Shown: positions 1-8,203 of the stretch, in pieces
How the letters are laid out: the number at the start of each line of letters is the position of its first letter
How positions within the stretch are numbered: the first letter of the stretch is position 1
NCBI GenBank assembly: GCA_022511445.1
Contig: JAFLVE010000107.1
Location: forward strand, 1 to 64,000
Direction: 5' to 3'
Length of the DNA stretch: 64,000 nucleotides
Source: Clostridiales bacterium
GTDB lineage: Bacteria; Bacillota; Clostridia; Christensenellales; Pumilibacteraceae
Notes under the pieces: generated by a model
What the model was told of the DNA's origin: nothing
Database searches by the model: none
What the model saw: the letters and a program-made list of their open reading frames with translations, nothing else
Translations under genes and position numbers: made by a program

Positions 1-199
1 CTGCAACTATTCGAGCAAGAGCGTCGGCATCGGTTACGATAAGATTAAGAATGCCCCGTCGCAGATTTCGGACGACGGAACAAACGACCACAATATAGTT
101 ATCAATACAAGCGGATATTATACGTTTAAACAGTATTGGGCGAACAACGCCGACGGAAACGACGCATATATGCTTGTAACATATTCCGCAACAAAATAA
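1..199 (+). CDS. C-terminal end of an unknown protein (partial)
   Basis: An open frame enters from the left edge (frame starting at base 2) and stops at TAA 197-199, giving 65 visible residues. The visible part is rich in Asn, Tyr, Ser and Gly (for example SGYYTFKQYWANNADGN and the end YMLVTYSATK), a composition typical of extracellular beta-rich domains, but no family is recognisable. It is followed by a hairpin at 221-255. The start and most of the protein lie outside the window. Function unknown; only the reading frame itself is well supported. Confidence 0.6.
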   Translation, partial: CNYSSKSVGIGYDKIKNAPSQISDDGTNDHNIVINTSGYYTFKQYWANNADGNDAYMLVTYSATK

Positions 200-220
200 C
201 AAAATCAAAAAGCTCTCTTT

Positions 221-255
221 GTGGTGTTTTCGATAGGGAATATCGCAAACACCAC
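221..255 (+). terminator. Long hairpin after the partial gene
   Basis: GTGGTGTT..CGATA pairs with TATCG..ACACCAC around the loop GGGAA. There is no T-run, so termination is uncertain. A close relative, with the same TATCGCAAACACCA arm, lies at 16260-16291, and the arm GCAAACACCA recurs near 55045. It is therefore part of a dispersed repeat family. Confidence 0.55.
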
Positions 256-261
256 AGTTAT

Positions 262-430
262 ATTTGCCTAAAGGCAAATGAGATTACTTCGTAGTGATAT
301 TGCGCTAAAGCGCAGTTAGATTTCGCTGCCGCGAAGTTTAAGGCAAATATAATATAACTTTGCGAAGCATAATATCACTGCTTGCGTAGCAAGCAATATC
401 ACTTTTAGCCGTTAGGCTAAAAATATCACT
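262..430. repeat. Array of short palindromes separated by AATATCACT
   Basis: Consecutive small inverted repeats: ATTTGCCT/AGGCAAAT (262-279), TGCGCT/AGCGCA (301-314), TTCGC/GCGAA (322-336), GCTTGC/GCAAGC (380-394) and TTTTAGCC/GGCTAAAA (403-422). The spacer AATATCACT occurs at 371-379, 395-403 and 422-430, and inverted (AGTGATATT) at 293-301. The same AGTGATATT reappears at 16313-16321 beside another dispersed repeat. No gene is visible here. Confidence 0.75.
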
Positions 431-450
431 GAATATTAGTCTGTTGAATT

Positions 451-527
451 AAAGTATAGCCCACTATACTTCGTTCCCGAAGTGTAGTGGGCTTTTTCGT
501 CCACGGGTATTTCCCTATGAAATACAC
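451..527 (-). repeat. Dispersed repeat, partial copy A (hairpin end)
   Basis: Read on the minus strand, this matches the first ~80 bases of the repeats at 15995-16252 and 54675-54928: TTTCATAGGGAaATACCCGT, then a 16-bp stem around AGCCCACTA. Read on the plus strand, the stem is followed by TTTTT (493-497) and would work as an intrinsic terminator. Only the hairpin end of the longer element is present. Confidence 0.8.
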
Positions 528-565
528 CGTTTACGAGAGCTTTTTTAATAGATAAGAGATAAAGT

Positions 566-623
566 TGACAGCCCCTCAGTCGCTCCTGCCTCGTGACATC
601 TCCCTCTTTTGCAGGGGAGCCTT
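566..623 (+). repeat. Solo copy of the CAGCCCCTCAGTC / GGGGAGCCT repeat
   Basis: Starts TGACAGCCCCTCAGTCGC and ends GCAGGGGAGCCTTTAG. The same ends bracket the DUF559 nuclease gene at 61681-62229, and further copies lie at 62263-62313 and 19515-19562. This copy has no gene. Confidence 0.8.
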
Positions 624-681
624 TAGTCGGGTGCAACGTCAAAATCAATATACATTCTACACACGACAGGCGTCAAGCCTT
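623..681 (-). repeat. 60-bp dispersed repeat, copy 1
   Basis: The reverse complement matches two direct copies at 30063-30122 and 30152-30211. Shared landmarks are AAGGCTT, CGTGTGT and CGCACCCGACTAA (with mismatches in this copy). It abuts the preceding repeat directly, so the gap is a patchwork of repeat units. Confidence 0.7.
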
Positions 682-689
682 CGGCTTGT

Positions 690-742
690 CATCCTGAAAA
701 AAGCGAAGAATCTCTTTCCTTAATGCCGCGAAAGCGGCTACT
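690..742 (-). repeat. GTAGCCGCTTTCGCGGC repeat, copy 1
   Basis: On the minus strand this reads GTAGCCGCTTTCGCGGC then ATTAAGGAAAGAGATTCTTC. A plus-strand relative lies at 19311-19356. The core is itself an inverted repeat (GCCGCTTTCGCGGC). The rest of 682-762 holds nothing else recognised. Confidence 0.65.
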
Positions 743-762
743 ATTCACTGTTACCTTTTCAC

Positions 763-1938
763 TTACACTATGTATTCCTCGAGCTTGCCCGTTTGTTTAA
801 GGAATGAGAGCATGGAATCTCCGGCGAAAACGTCGGGAGCGAGCGCGAGGCACAAGGGTAGGTCGGTTTTGTCGACGAGAGATCGAACGCCGTATCCGTC
901 GTCCGGGTACAGGCGTTTGAACACCTGCACCGCGGCGGCCTGGCGCGATTTTACTCCGGCAAGAAGTTTGGTTATCTCCGCACGGAACTCGTTCCTGCGG
1001 TATTCGTACAGCCGCATTTTTATGGGCGGGTAGATAGGGTCGGCGTAGATTGCCGCGCAGCGAATATCCGCGCCGAAATATTCGCAAACGCTGTCTATCC
1101 GCCGCGCGTTGTCGGGCGGGAAGCGGAAGGAATTGTCCGTAATGTTTTTTATGTAAAAGTCGCATACCGCAAAGCAGATCACCGCCTCGGTTTCGCCGCG
1201 CATGCCGAGCTGTCTGTTTTCGGCGCGGCAGAGCATTCTGTGCGCTTCGTAGGTCTGCGCCGCGCCCGAACAGTGCAGAAGCTTCGGGCATTCCTCTACA
1301 ATCTTTGCCGCGGTTTTTCCCGCTTCGGTCAGCACTTCTTCGACGTGTCGACGGTCTTTTTCGCGAGTGCGCAGCTTATCCGTCGCAGACGACAAAAGGT
1401 GCGCCACGCGCTGCGGAGTTTCGACGTCCACGCTCTCGCCGCGCATGCGCGAAGCGAAGGTCATATCGTACGCGCACATATCGAGCGCAATCAATTCTCC
1501 GAATATCGACGCGGCGTTTTCGTTAAGCTCGTTCGCGTCGAACACCGCGGCGTGCGGTAAAGCGCCCTCCTTCATGCGTGCAAACGCCTTGCTTTCCGCT
1601 CTGTATCTGCTCGTCGCCGCCGCGGCGTAATCGTGCGTGGGAACGACAATCAGCTTTGAAGAAAGCGCCTCTTTGCGCGCCGCGGCAAACTCGGTTTCTC
1701 CGCCGCGCACTACCGTTACGTCCTGATCGCGTTCGACCGTTCTGTATCCGGCGCGTAAAAAGATTTCCGCGTTATCGAATCCTATCGGCTTTACGGTACT
1801 CCCTGCGGGCGCGGTTGATGAAAGCGCCTCCGCAAGCGTCGAGTAATACTGTGGGCTTTGCGGCTCTTCGATCTTTTCGTCTTTAGGATAAAGCTCGTCG
1901 TCTTTTACGGTTTCGTTTATGCTTTTCATAACAGACAT
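763..1938 (-). CDS. Divergent polyol/glycerol-1-phosphate dehydrogenase-like protein
   Basis: 391 residues, soluble, no signal peptide. The middle (roughly residues 95-170: VVPTHDYAAAA, then PHAAVFDANEL, then a segment near LIALDMCAYDM) follows the order of motifs in the iron-dependent alcohol dehydrogenase / glycerol-1-phosphate dehydrogenase fold. Around residue 222 it has SGAAQTYEAHRM, where family members carry a GSEH-type metal-binding stretch. The expected metal-binding His/Asp set is not clearly intact, so it may be inactive or use another substrate. The first 35 residues are acidic and low in complexity. No ribosome site is visible; a TATTAT box lies close upstream of the start, so the mRNA could be leaderless. 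The family assignment is my inference from motif order only. Confidence 0.4.
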   Translation of the reverse strand: MSVMKSINETVKDDELYPKDEKIEEPQSPQYYSTLAEALSSTAPAGSTVKPIGFDNAEIFLRAGYRTVERDQDVTVVRGGETEFAAARKEALSSKLIVVPTHDYAAAATSRYRAESKAFARMKEGALPHAAVFDANELNENAASIFGELIALDMCAYDMTFASRMRGESVDVETPQRVAHLLSSATDKLRTREKDRRHVEEVLTEAGKTAAKIVEECPKLLHCSGAAQTYEAHRMLCRAENRQLGMRGETEAVICFAVCDFYIKNITDNSFRFPPDNARRIDSVCEYFGADIRCAAIYADPIYPPIKMRLYEYRRNEFRAEITKLLAGVKSRQAAAVQVFKRLYPDDGYGVRSLVDKTDLPLCLALAPDVFAGDSMLSFLKQTGKLEEYIV

Positions 1939-2155
1939 TATACCGTATAATACGTATCGAGTTTTATCGGCAGCGGACGAATATTGGTTTATGTTGTCGC
2001 ATAGAAGCGTGGGCTTTCGCGTAAGCGACGAATGAAGAGCGAAAAGCGAGTAGCTTCAAATGTGTTAAATCGGCATAAAAAATCGGGTTTTGTATTCTTT
2101 CTAATGAAATTTTAATGTTGTATTAATGACAAAACCATATTCAAAGTATTATAAT

Positions 2156-2656
2156 CTAATTGTAAAGTGAGATAGAGTGCAGTATTCTCTCCGTAATGTC
2201 CCTTGCGAGCGAGTACACTACGCCCAGTCTCACGGCGGACAGCGGCGTTTTGCTTAAGTCCGTGACGGTTGCGGTAATTGACACGTCGCCCACCTTGGGA
2301 AGCTTTTTCCCGTCGGCGCTGCCCGGGGCAATCGATCCGAACGCGACGCGGATTTTTCCTATGTCGCACTCCTTGCCGACGGACGAGTCGACGGCAAGCA
2401 CCTTTTTGTCGGGATGGATGCGCTTAATATTGCGCCAAGACTCTTTTAGGTTCAGCGCGGTAACGGGGCGGGACAGGGTGCCGTAAATAAACGCGTCGGC
2501 GCCGCGCTCTACGAGCATCTGTCCGACGATAGGTCCGAGGCAGTCGCCCGTAACGCGGTCGGAGCCGATACACATTATTACGGGTCGAAACCCAAGTGTG
2601 AGAAGTGCACAGTCAAGCTCAAAGTCGCTGCTTTTTTGTAAAACGTCAAGCTTCAT
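2156..2656 (-). CDS. yyaC: YyaC family (DUF1256) sporulation-associated protease-like protein
   Basis: 166 residues from the ATG at 2656; the longer upstream reading frame is not needed for the family and looks non-coding. The sequence carries the family hallmarks CIGSDRVTGDCLGPIVG (about residues 30-46), AVDSSVG and a conserved GSIAPG..LPKVGD stretch. These place it with the germination-protease (GPR)-like fold found in endospore formers, where YyaC is made in sporulating cells. It is divergent from the CvpA-like gene at 2757, with a shared ~100-bp intergenic region. Its presence is the best evidence in the window for a spore-forming lineage. The start is less certain because no strong ribosome site precedes it. 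Confidence 0.85.
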   Translation of the reverse strand: MKLDVLQKSSDFELDCALLTLGFRPVIMCIGSDRVTGDCLGPIVGQMLVERGADAFIYGTLSRPVTALNLKESWRNIKRIHPDKKVLAVDSSVGKECDIGKIRVAFGSIAPGSADGKKLPKVGDVSITATVTDLSKTPLSAVRLGVVYSLARDITERILHSISLYN

Positions 2657-2756
2657 ACGCCGATTGTTGCCCTGTTTTGTTCCTAATATACTCGTGCAAG
2701 GGCGATGGAATAGGGCGGAAGCTTTTTGGATATAAAGACATACCGGAGGATACATT

Positions 2757-4592
2757 ATGGCAATATCAGACATTATCGTAATCGCGCTAATCGCGCTGTT
2801 CGGCGTTATAGGCGTGCTTATTGCGGTAAAAAGGTCGCTGCTCTCGCTCGGTGCGTTTGTGGTTGCCTTCGTAATCGCGTTCTTTTTGGCGAACGTCGTT
2901 GCGGAAGCGCTGTTATCCATCGACGGGGTTCGCTCGTTTGTTATAGGCAACAGCGGCTGGTCTCTTTATACATGGATATACGGCGGCCTGAGCGGAGCTT
3001 TGGAAGCGCATTACCCGATTGATATGGCTACCTACGAGATGGTGTCCGGCGGCACGCCTACTGCGCTCGGCACGTCGTTCTTCGCGCCTATTATCGCAAT
3101 AATAAAGGATTACTCGTACTCCGCGCAGTTTACCGCCGATCAGGGGCTTGCGCTGTACATGGCTTTCGTCATGTTCTCCGGAATAGTCGGTGTGGGACTG
3201 TTTGTTGTCATAAGAGTTATTCTCGTCGTCGTGGAAACCATGATCAAGGCGTTTATAAGAGATAAAGACGATAACGGAAAAATCCCCGGTCCCGCAAGAG
3301 CGTTCGGACTCATTGCCGGCATGGTTAAGGGCTTTGCGGTTTCCATTTCTCTTCTTATTTTGGTCTCGACGCTCGGCGGAGTTCTGTTCCTTAATTTGAC
3401 CTCCGATAACGAGAGCCCCAAATCAATCGGCTCGGATATCGAAAGTTCGGTTATCACCAAACACGTGACCGGCTGGGGCTTCGCCGCCCGCGACGCTTTG
3501 TTCCTTCCCAACTTCGATATGTACGGTCGTATAGTGGAAGCGTCGGGTCTTACCGTTAAGGAGGAACACGTCGACAGCGGTAAAGGTCTTATCGCTCACG
3601 ACCTCGAAATGTATAACTACTTTAGAAATCTCAACTACTATAACGGCGACCCGTACACCAAAAATGCGGACGGCTACGGCGTTGAGCCCGACAACGTTTC
3701 GGAATACAGATTCGAATATAAACGTTATAAAGAGGTTTACTTCGGCAACGTCGTAAGAGCAATCCTCGAGTACAACGACGCCGCTGCCGATAAGATAAAG
3801 GAGGCGGGTACGCTTGTCGATCTCGGAATGCCCGCCAACAAGGTACAGACCTATCTCGAATTTATCCACGGCAGCACCGTTTCCATTAACGGCATTTGGA
3901 GAGGAAGCAACGGCGGTAATAATTCGATATACGTCATGCTCGAAAACTACCGCAATACCCTCGAACGCAACAAAATGGCGGAGAGCGAAGCGGTTATTAA
4001 CGACGTCAACAACGAGCTTATCAGCCAGCACAAAAAGATTATAGACGAGTTTGCCCGTCTCCAGGACCAGTACAATAACATATCCGAGTTCTTCGGCGCG
4101 CTCGACATAATGTCGTTGCTTCCCGAACACGCATACCAGATTCCGCTTACCGGCTATGTGCCGCCTCCGCACGAGTGCGACGACGTTTGCACCGAATGCG
4201 GAGGATGCTTAACAGACTGCGAGGAGCCCGAATGCTCCGAAAAGTGCGAAGGCCACGACCCGCACGTGTGCGAGGACGTTTGCACCGAATGCGGAGGATG
4301 CTTAACCGACTGTGAAGAGCCCGAATGCTCCGAAAAGTGCGAAGGCCACGACCCGCATGTGTGCGAGGACGTTTGCACTGAATGCGGAGGATGCTTAACC
4401 GACTGCGAAGAGCCCGAGTGCTCCGAAAAGTGCGAAGGCCACGAGGAAGATCCCGATCCCGAAGACCCGGATAACCCGGATAACCCGGATAACCCTGACG
4501 ATCCCGATAATCCCGACAACCCTGACGATCCCGAAGACGAAGGCGGTGAAGAGGGCGGAGATAACGGACAGGACGAGACGCCCGAGGAATAA
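2757..4592 (+). CDS. CvpA-like membrane protein with Cys-repeat and acidic tails
   Basis: 611 residues. The N-terminal ~220 residues contain four or so hydrophobic segments (about 5-22, 28-50, 125-155, 180-205) arranged as in CvpA/colicin-V-production-type proteins. A hydrophilic, probably external region follows (about 220-470). Residues ~471-562 are three near-identical 31-residue repeats, each with eight cysteines (pattern C...CTECGGCLTDC...C..KC.GH), followed by a low-complexity acidic D/P/N/E tail. The cysteine spacing suggests metal binding or disulfide cross-linking, which is inference. The start has a good AGGAGG-type site (accggaggatacattATG). A strong terminator follows at 4622-4655. 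Exact role unknown. Confidence 0.75.
   Translation: MAISDIIVIALIALFGVIGVLIAVKRSLLSLGAFVVAFVIAFFLANVVAEALLSIDGVRSFVIGNSGWSLYTWIYGGLSGALEAHYPIDMATYEMVSGGTPTALGTSFFAPIIAIIKDYSYSAQFTADQGLALYMAFVMFSGIVGVGLFVVIRVILVVVETMIKAFIRDKDDNGKIPGPARAFGLIAGMVKGFAVSISLLILVSTLGGVLFLNLTSDNESPKSIGSDIESSVITKHVTGWGFAARDALFLPNFDMYGRIVEASGLTVKEEHVDSGKGLIAHDLEMYNYFRNLNYYNGDPYTKNADGYGVEPDNVSEYRFEYKRYKEVYFGNVVRAILEYNDAAADKIKEAGTLVDLGMPANKVQTYLEFIHGSTVSINGIWRGSNGGNNSIYVMLENYRNTLERNKMAESEAVINDVNNELISQHKKIIDEFARLQDQYNNISEFFGALDIMSLLPEHAYQIPLTGYVPPPHECDDVCTECGGCLTDCEEPECSEKCEGHDPHVCEDVCTECGGCLTDCEEPECSEKCEGHDPHVCEDVCTECGGCLTDCEEPECSEKCEGHEEDPDPEDPDNPDNPDNPDDPDNPDNPDDPEDEGGEEGGDNGQDETPEE
4166..4443 (+). repeat. Three 93-bp in-frame tandem repeats
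   Basis: GACGTTTGCACCGAATGCGG recurs at 4182, 4275 and 4368 (last copy GCACTG), an exact 93-bp period encoding the 31-residue cysteine module. Differences between copies are nearly all synonymous, which points to recent duplication or gene conversion. Confidence 0.95.
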
Positions 4593-4621
4593 TACTTTAA
4601 TATAACAAATCAATAACAATT

Positions 4622-4655
4622 AAGAACGCGGATTATTTATGCCGCGTTCTTTTTG
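4622..4655 (+). terminator. Intrinsic terminator of the CvpA-like gene
   Basis: AAGAACGCGG pairs with CCGCGTTCTT around a short loop, followed by TTTTTG. Confidence 0.85.
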
Positions 4656-4736
4656 TTTTCAACGTTTGAAGTTACGTTTTTTTGCGGAATAATAAATAAG
4701 CGCCGAGCGAAAAAACAATCATTTTTAACAATCCAA

Positions 4737-5702
4737 ATGAATAAAAAAGTAAGCGCAAAGGAATTTTTTTTAAGACCGCCGCTGTGGTTGGACGTAACGG
4801 TGTGGGCGCTGACCGCAATTGCGATTGGAGCGAGCGCCGCTTTTTTGTGTCTCGATATTCGCGGAAACGGTTTGGCTATTTCTATATACGTTGTCGCGGT
4901 TTTATTGTTGCTTCTGTCGCTGTACCTCGTGCTGTCGTTATGCGGAATCCCGAATAAAATAAGGAATAATAAGCATGTGCGCCGTTATTTTAACGATTTT
5001 GCGTTTCGGTCGCACGTGACGAGTATATGTTCCGCCGTAATAAACCTGTTGTACGCCGTTTTCGGTACGACGGTCGCCGTACTTAACGACTCGCTGTGGC
5101 TGGGAGCGCTTGTTTGGTACCGCATTCCGCTCGTTGCCGCAAGAATCACCGCGGCGGTTTTGTCAGGTCGAGTTTCACAAAAACCGAATAGCGAACAGTA
5201 CAAAAATAAAATTTATCTATATACCGGTGTGATGATGATTATACTTGCCATGGCGACGGTGCCTATCGTGCTTCTCGTTATTTGGCAGCAGGATTCTTAC
5301 GATTTTTTCGGCATAGCCGTTATTTACACGACCGCGCTTGCGGTGTATTCGGTCATTAAGATGGCGGCGTCGTTTGGGAACGTTCGGCGCGCGCGCAAAG
5401 CGGGTGATTTGGCGGTTGCCGCCATGCGAAACATAGGCGTTTGCGACGCGCTTATATCCATGTTTGCGCTTCAAGCGACCATGTTTGCGGCGTTTGGCGG
5501 GGGCGGCGTCTCCGATATAATGAATCCGCTTGTCGGCGGGCTCGTGGCTACGCTTATTTTCGGGCTCGGCGTGTATATGACAGTGCGCGCCGCCGCACTG
5601 CTGAATAGAAAGCCCGCTTGTTCTCTCGCTAACGTGATGACGGAATCGGGAGAGGAAAACGCCGAAGATCTCCGTGAACGGCAAAAAGACGGAAGGGAGT
5701 GA
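4737..5702 (+). CDS. Eight-segment integral membrane protein, unknown function
   Basis: 321 residues from the ATG at 4737; upstream TTG codons would lengthen it, but the extra residues are not membrane-like. Eight hydrophobic stretches can be read, roughly one per 35 residues, with basic connecting loops, ending in a polar Glu/Arg-rich tail (after RKPACSL). No transporter or enzyme motif is recognised. No clear ribosome site precedes the ATG. It follows a terminator and precedes a separately promoted gene, so it appears to be a single-gene unit. Function not assigned. Confidence 0.55.
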   Translation: MNKKVSAKEFFLRPPLWLDVTVWALTAIAIGASAAFLCLDIRGNGLAISIYVVAVLLLLLSLYLVLSLCGIPNKIRNNKHVRRYFNDFAFRSHVTSICSAVINLLYAVFGTTVAVLNDSLWLGALVWYRIPLVAARITAAVLSGRVSQKPNSEQYKNKIYLYTGVMMIILAMATVPIVLLVIWQQDSYDFFGIAVIYTTALAVYSVIKMAASFGNVRRARKAGDLAVAAMRNIGVCDALISMFALQATMFAAFGGGGVSDIMNPLVGGLVATLIFGLGVYMTVRAAALLNRKPACSLANVMTESGEENAEDLRERQKDGRE

Positions 5703-5850
5703 AGGGGCGAGGGCAGGCAAAGAGTCTGTTTTTGCGGAAAAGCGCTAAAAGCTTGGGTTGGTTGAAAAAATTCCTAAATAAAAATGCAAACAAAATATCG
5801 CGGTTTTTTGATTTTCCGTTTTTACGAATTTAAAAAATGCGTTAATATAC

Positions 5851-5879
5851 TTGCTTTTTGAGCGTGTTGTTGTTATAAT
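5851..5879 (+). promoter_or_regulatory. Sigma-A promoter 7 nt upstream of the GH2-like ATG
   Basis: TTGCTT, 17-bp spacer, TATAAT at 5874-5879. The predicted +1 falls at or next to the ATG (5886), and no ribosome site fits between, which suggests a leaderless mRNA. Confidence 0.7.
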
Positions 5880-5885
5880 GAGAAT

Positions 5886-8138
5886 ATGAAAAGTATGGAC
5901 TTGGATAAGGATTGGGTAATAACTGTCGGCGGCAGCGAACTTGCGGGTGATTTGCCGTATGACGTTACTGCCCGCGCGCCGCGGGATTATTCCTGCGAGT
6001 TCGGCGAGCTTAACGGTTTTCATCCTGCCGCAAGGGCGACTTTTACGAAAAAGCTGCCTAAGGTGTCGGGATCGGAAGCAACGCTCGTTATTTCAGGTGC
6101 ATGCGGATACGGCGACGTTCTCCTTAACGGCGAGACGGTCGGAAAAATCAAGGGCTATGCCCCCGTCGAAATCGATCTCACGGACAAGCTGAACGCCGCG
6201 AATAACACTCTTCAATTGGAGCTCGTTTCGGTGCCCGGAATGAGCGATAAATATAAGGGGCTCGGTATTGCGGGCGGCGTTAAGCTGCACCTTGCAAACG
6301 CCCTCGATATTCCTTACGGCTCGCTGTACGTAACGACGGCGGCGGTTGGCGACAAGACCTATGCCGACGTGCACTTTACCGTAAAAAACATGGGCGAGGC
6401 GAAAAAGCTTACTCTCGAATGCACGGTGCTCAACGCGCGCGGCAAACGCGCGGGCAAGAAGCAGCGCAAAATCTACGCGAGGGCAAACACCGTTAAGCAG
6501 TACACCGTTCGCGTTCGCATAGCCAAGCCTTACGACTGGACCCCTCACGACCCGTATATGTACACCGCGCATGCGGCTATAGTTTACGGCGAGGACGACA
6601 TATCCGCGGAAACGCGCTTCGGGCTTGTCCGCCGCGTGCTTACAAGCCGCGGACTTCACATTAACGATAAGCTTGAACAGCTTTACGGCGCGTACGTCTC
6701 TCACGCCGACGCGCTTATCGGCGGGGTAAGCAATTACTCTAACGAGGTAAGGCGGCTGTCGGCGCTCAAATCGCTCGGCTACAACGCGGTCAGGTTTACC
6801 GAGTGCCCGTGCGACGCTACGCTCGACGCGCTCGACGATATAGGTATGTATGCCTACGTCGACCTGTTCGACGTGTTCGGCTCCGCCAAAGCGCCGCTCG
6901 ACGCGCACATTTTTGCCGGCGAGCCGGAGGATTACATTCCCGCTACCGAAGCTTCGGTCAAAAAGCTGAGAGTGCATCCTTCGGTAACGCTGTACGGCGT
7001 TGCGGACGACGTGCCCGAATGCTACAACAGAAACAACGGTCATAACGTTATTGCAACCGTTGCGGGTGCCGTTCGCGCTCTCGACGCGTCGCGCCCCGTC
7101 ACGGTATCGACGCACGAGGAGCTTCCCACTCAGCGCGAGCTTGACGCGGCGGGTGTGCACCGCAGTCTCGGCTCGGAATCGGCGATGATAAACGCCGCGC
7201 GCGAAAAGGATCTTTTCTCCACGCTCACCGCCGGCGCGTTCGACTCGGTCGACGTGTGCGGGTTTAACTATCTGTACCCGCTGTACGAGGCGGAGACAAA
7301 GCGCGGAAGGCTTGTGGTAGGATCGCGCACGAGAGCGGACAAGGCGTTCGAAAGCCTCGAGGAGACCGAAAAAAATTCGCGAGTTATAGGCGACTTTGCC
7401 GAGTGCGGCATCGATTATCCGGGCGGTGGCAAGCTTAACGAGGAGATTTGCACCCGCGGCGACCTTGACGCTATCTGCGAGCCTAAGCCGCAAGGCGTGT
7501 ACAAAAGCATAATGCTCGGCAACCGCAGCGCCTCGTACATTGTCGTACTCGACCCCGACACAAACGAGCCCACTCACGTATGGAACTGGCCGAGGTATCT
7601 CGGACAAACGGTTACCGTTCAGGTATACACGGCGGGCGACGTAGTTGCGCTGTACCTCGACGGTCGGCTTGTGGGCAGAAAGCTTGCGGGCAAGATAAAC
7701 AGGCATATCGCCACCTTCAAGACCGAATACTATCCCGGTATGCTCGTAGCGGTTAGCTACTACAAAGGCGTCGAGTGTGCGCAGACTTACTTGAAATCGG
7801 CGTCTTCACCCAAGACGGTTAAACTTTCGGTCCCTTCCAAAAACCTCTATTTAAGCCGCGGCGATTTGGGCTTTGTCCGTATCGAGGTGTGCGACAAGGA
7901 GGGAAGCCCTGTGCCTTACGCCATGCGTACGCTAAACGTTTCGGTCACGGGCGGCGAGCTTGTAGGTTTTATAAACGCAGACCCCATGCTCAGAAAGAAC
8001 GAGGACGATTCCTGTCCCGCGTTCGACGGCAAAGCCATGTGCGCGGTTAAGCCGGACGCGAGCGAGGATAGAATGACGGTCAAGATAACGGGCGAGGGAT
8101 TGCTCGCGTCAAAGATAACATTCAAGATAAAAGATTAA
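5886..8138 (+). CDS. Glycoside hydrolase family 2-fold protein, probably catalytically impaired
   Basis: 750 residues, no signal peptide, so cytoplasmic. It has the GH2 layout: an N-terminal jelly-roll sugar-binding domain (about 1-130, with GYGDVLLNGETVG), an immunoglobulin-like domain (~140-240), a TIM-barrel (~245-515, with YNAVRFTECPCD and DDIGMYAYVD), then C-terminal beta domains (VTVQVYTAGDVVALYLDG and onwards). The usual acid/base motif (HPSV..W..GNE) reads HPSVTLYGVADDVPE near residue 365, and the usual nucleophile segment (GSE) reads VVGSRTRADK near 479. Both catalytic glutamates therefore seem to be missing. It may bind sugars, or use displaced residues. The loss is inferred from motif comparison and needs a proper alignment. 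A lipoprotein gene follows after 65 bp. Confidence 0.75.
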   Translation: MKSMDLDKDWVITVGGSELAGDLPYDVTARAPRDYSCEFGELNGFHPAARATFTKKLPKVSGSEATLVISGACGYGDVLLNGETVGKIKGYAPVEIDLTDKLNAANNTLQLELVSVPGMSDKYKGLGIAGGVKLHLANALDIPYGSLYVTTAAVGDKTYADVHFTVKNMGEAKKLTLECTVLNARGKRAGKKQRKIYARANTVKQYTVRVRIAKPYDWTPHDPYMYTAHAAIVYGEDDISAETRFGLVRRVLTSRGLHINDKLEQLYGAYVSHADALIGGVSNYSNEVRRLSALKSLGYNAVRFTECPCDATLDALDDIGMYAYVDLFDVFGSAKAPLDAHIFAGEPEDYIPATEASVKKLRVHPSVTLYGVADDVPECYNRNNGHNVIATVAGAVRALDASRPVTVSTHEELPTQRELDAAGVHRSLGSESAMINAAREKDLFSTLTAGAFDSVDVCGFNYLYPLYEAETKRGRLVVGSRTRADKAFESLEETEKNSRVIGDFAECGIDYPGGGKLNEEICTRGDLDAICEPKPQGVYKSIMLGNRSASYIVVLDPDTNEPTHVWNWPRYLGQTVTVQVYTAGDVVALYLDGRLVGRKLAGKINRHIATFKTEYYPGMLVAVSYYKGVECAQTYLKSASSPKTVKLSVPSKNLYLSRGDLGFVRIEVCDKEGSPVPYAMRTLNVSVTGGELVGFINADPMLRKNEDDSCPAFDGKAMCAVKPDASEDRMTVKITGEGLLASKITFKIKD

Positions 8139-8203
8139 CGAATTTTTCGGTCGGGCGGTTAGCGCACGGCGAAAAGGACATAATCTTATCCACGGAGCTA
8201 TAA

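Noticed and set aside
436..648. 70-codon minus-strand frame in the first gap
   Set aside because: Lies over two dispersed repeats and a terminator hairpin; no homologous frame is kept in the other repeat copies.
2098..2115. 18-base match TTCTAATGAAATTTTAAT, also near 53163
   Set aside because: Short AT-rich identity without surrounding similarity; could be chance.
4154..4519. Ser/Gly-rich antisense frame over the cysteine repeats
   Set aside because: Arises mechanically from the 93-bp repeats; other strand explains the bias.
6093..7706. A 537-codon antisense frame across the GH2-like gene
   Set aside because: Opposite-strand shadow of a coding gene with strong third-base bias; no ribosome site or motif.
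8180..8195. TTATCCACG, a DnaA-box-like 9-mer
   Set aside because: Single copy next to an ordinary gene start; no cluster, AT-rich unwinding region or dnaA nearby, so not an origin.
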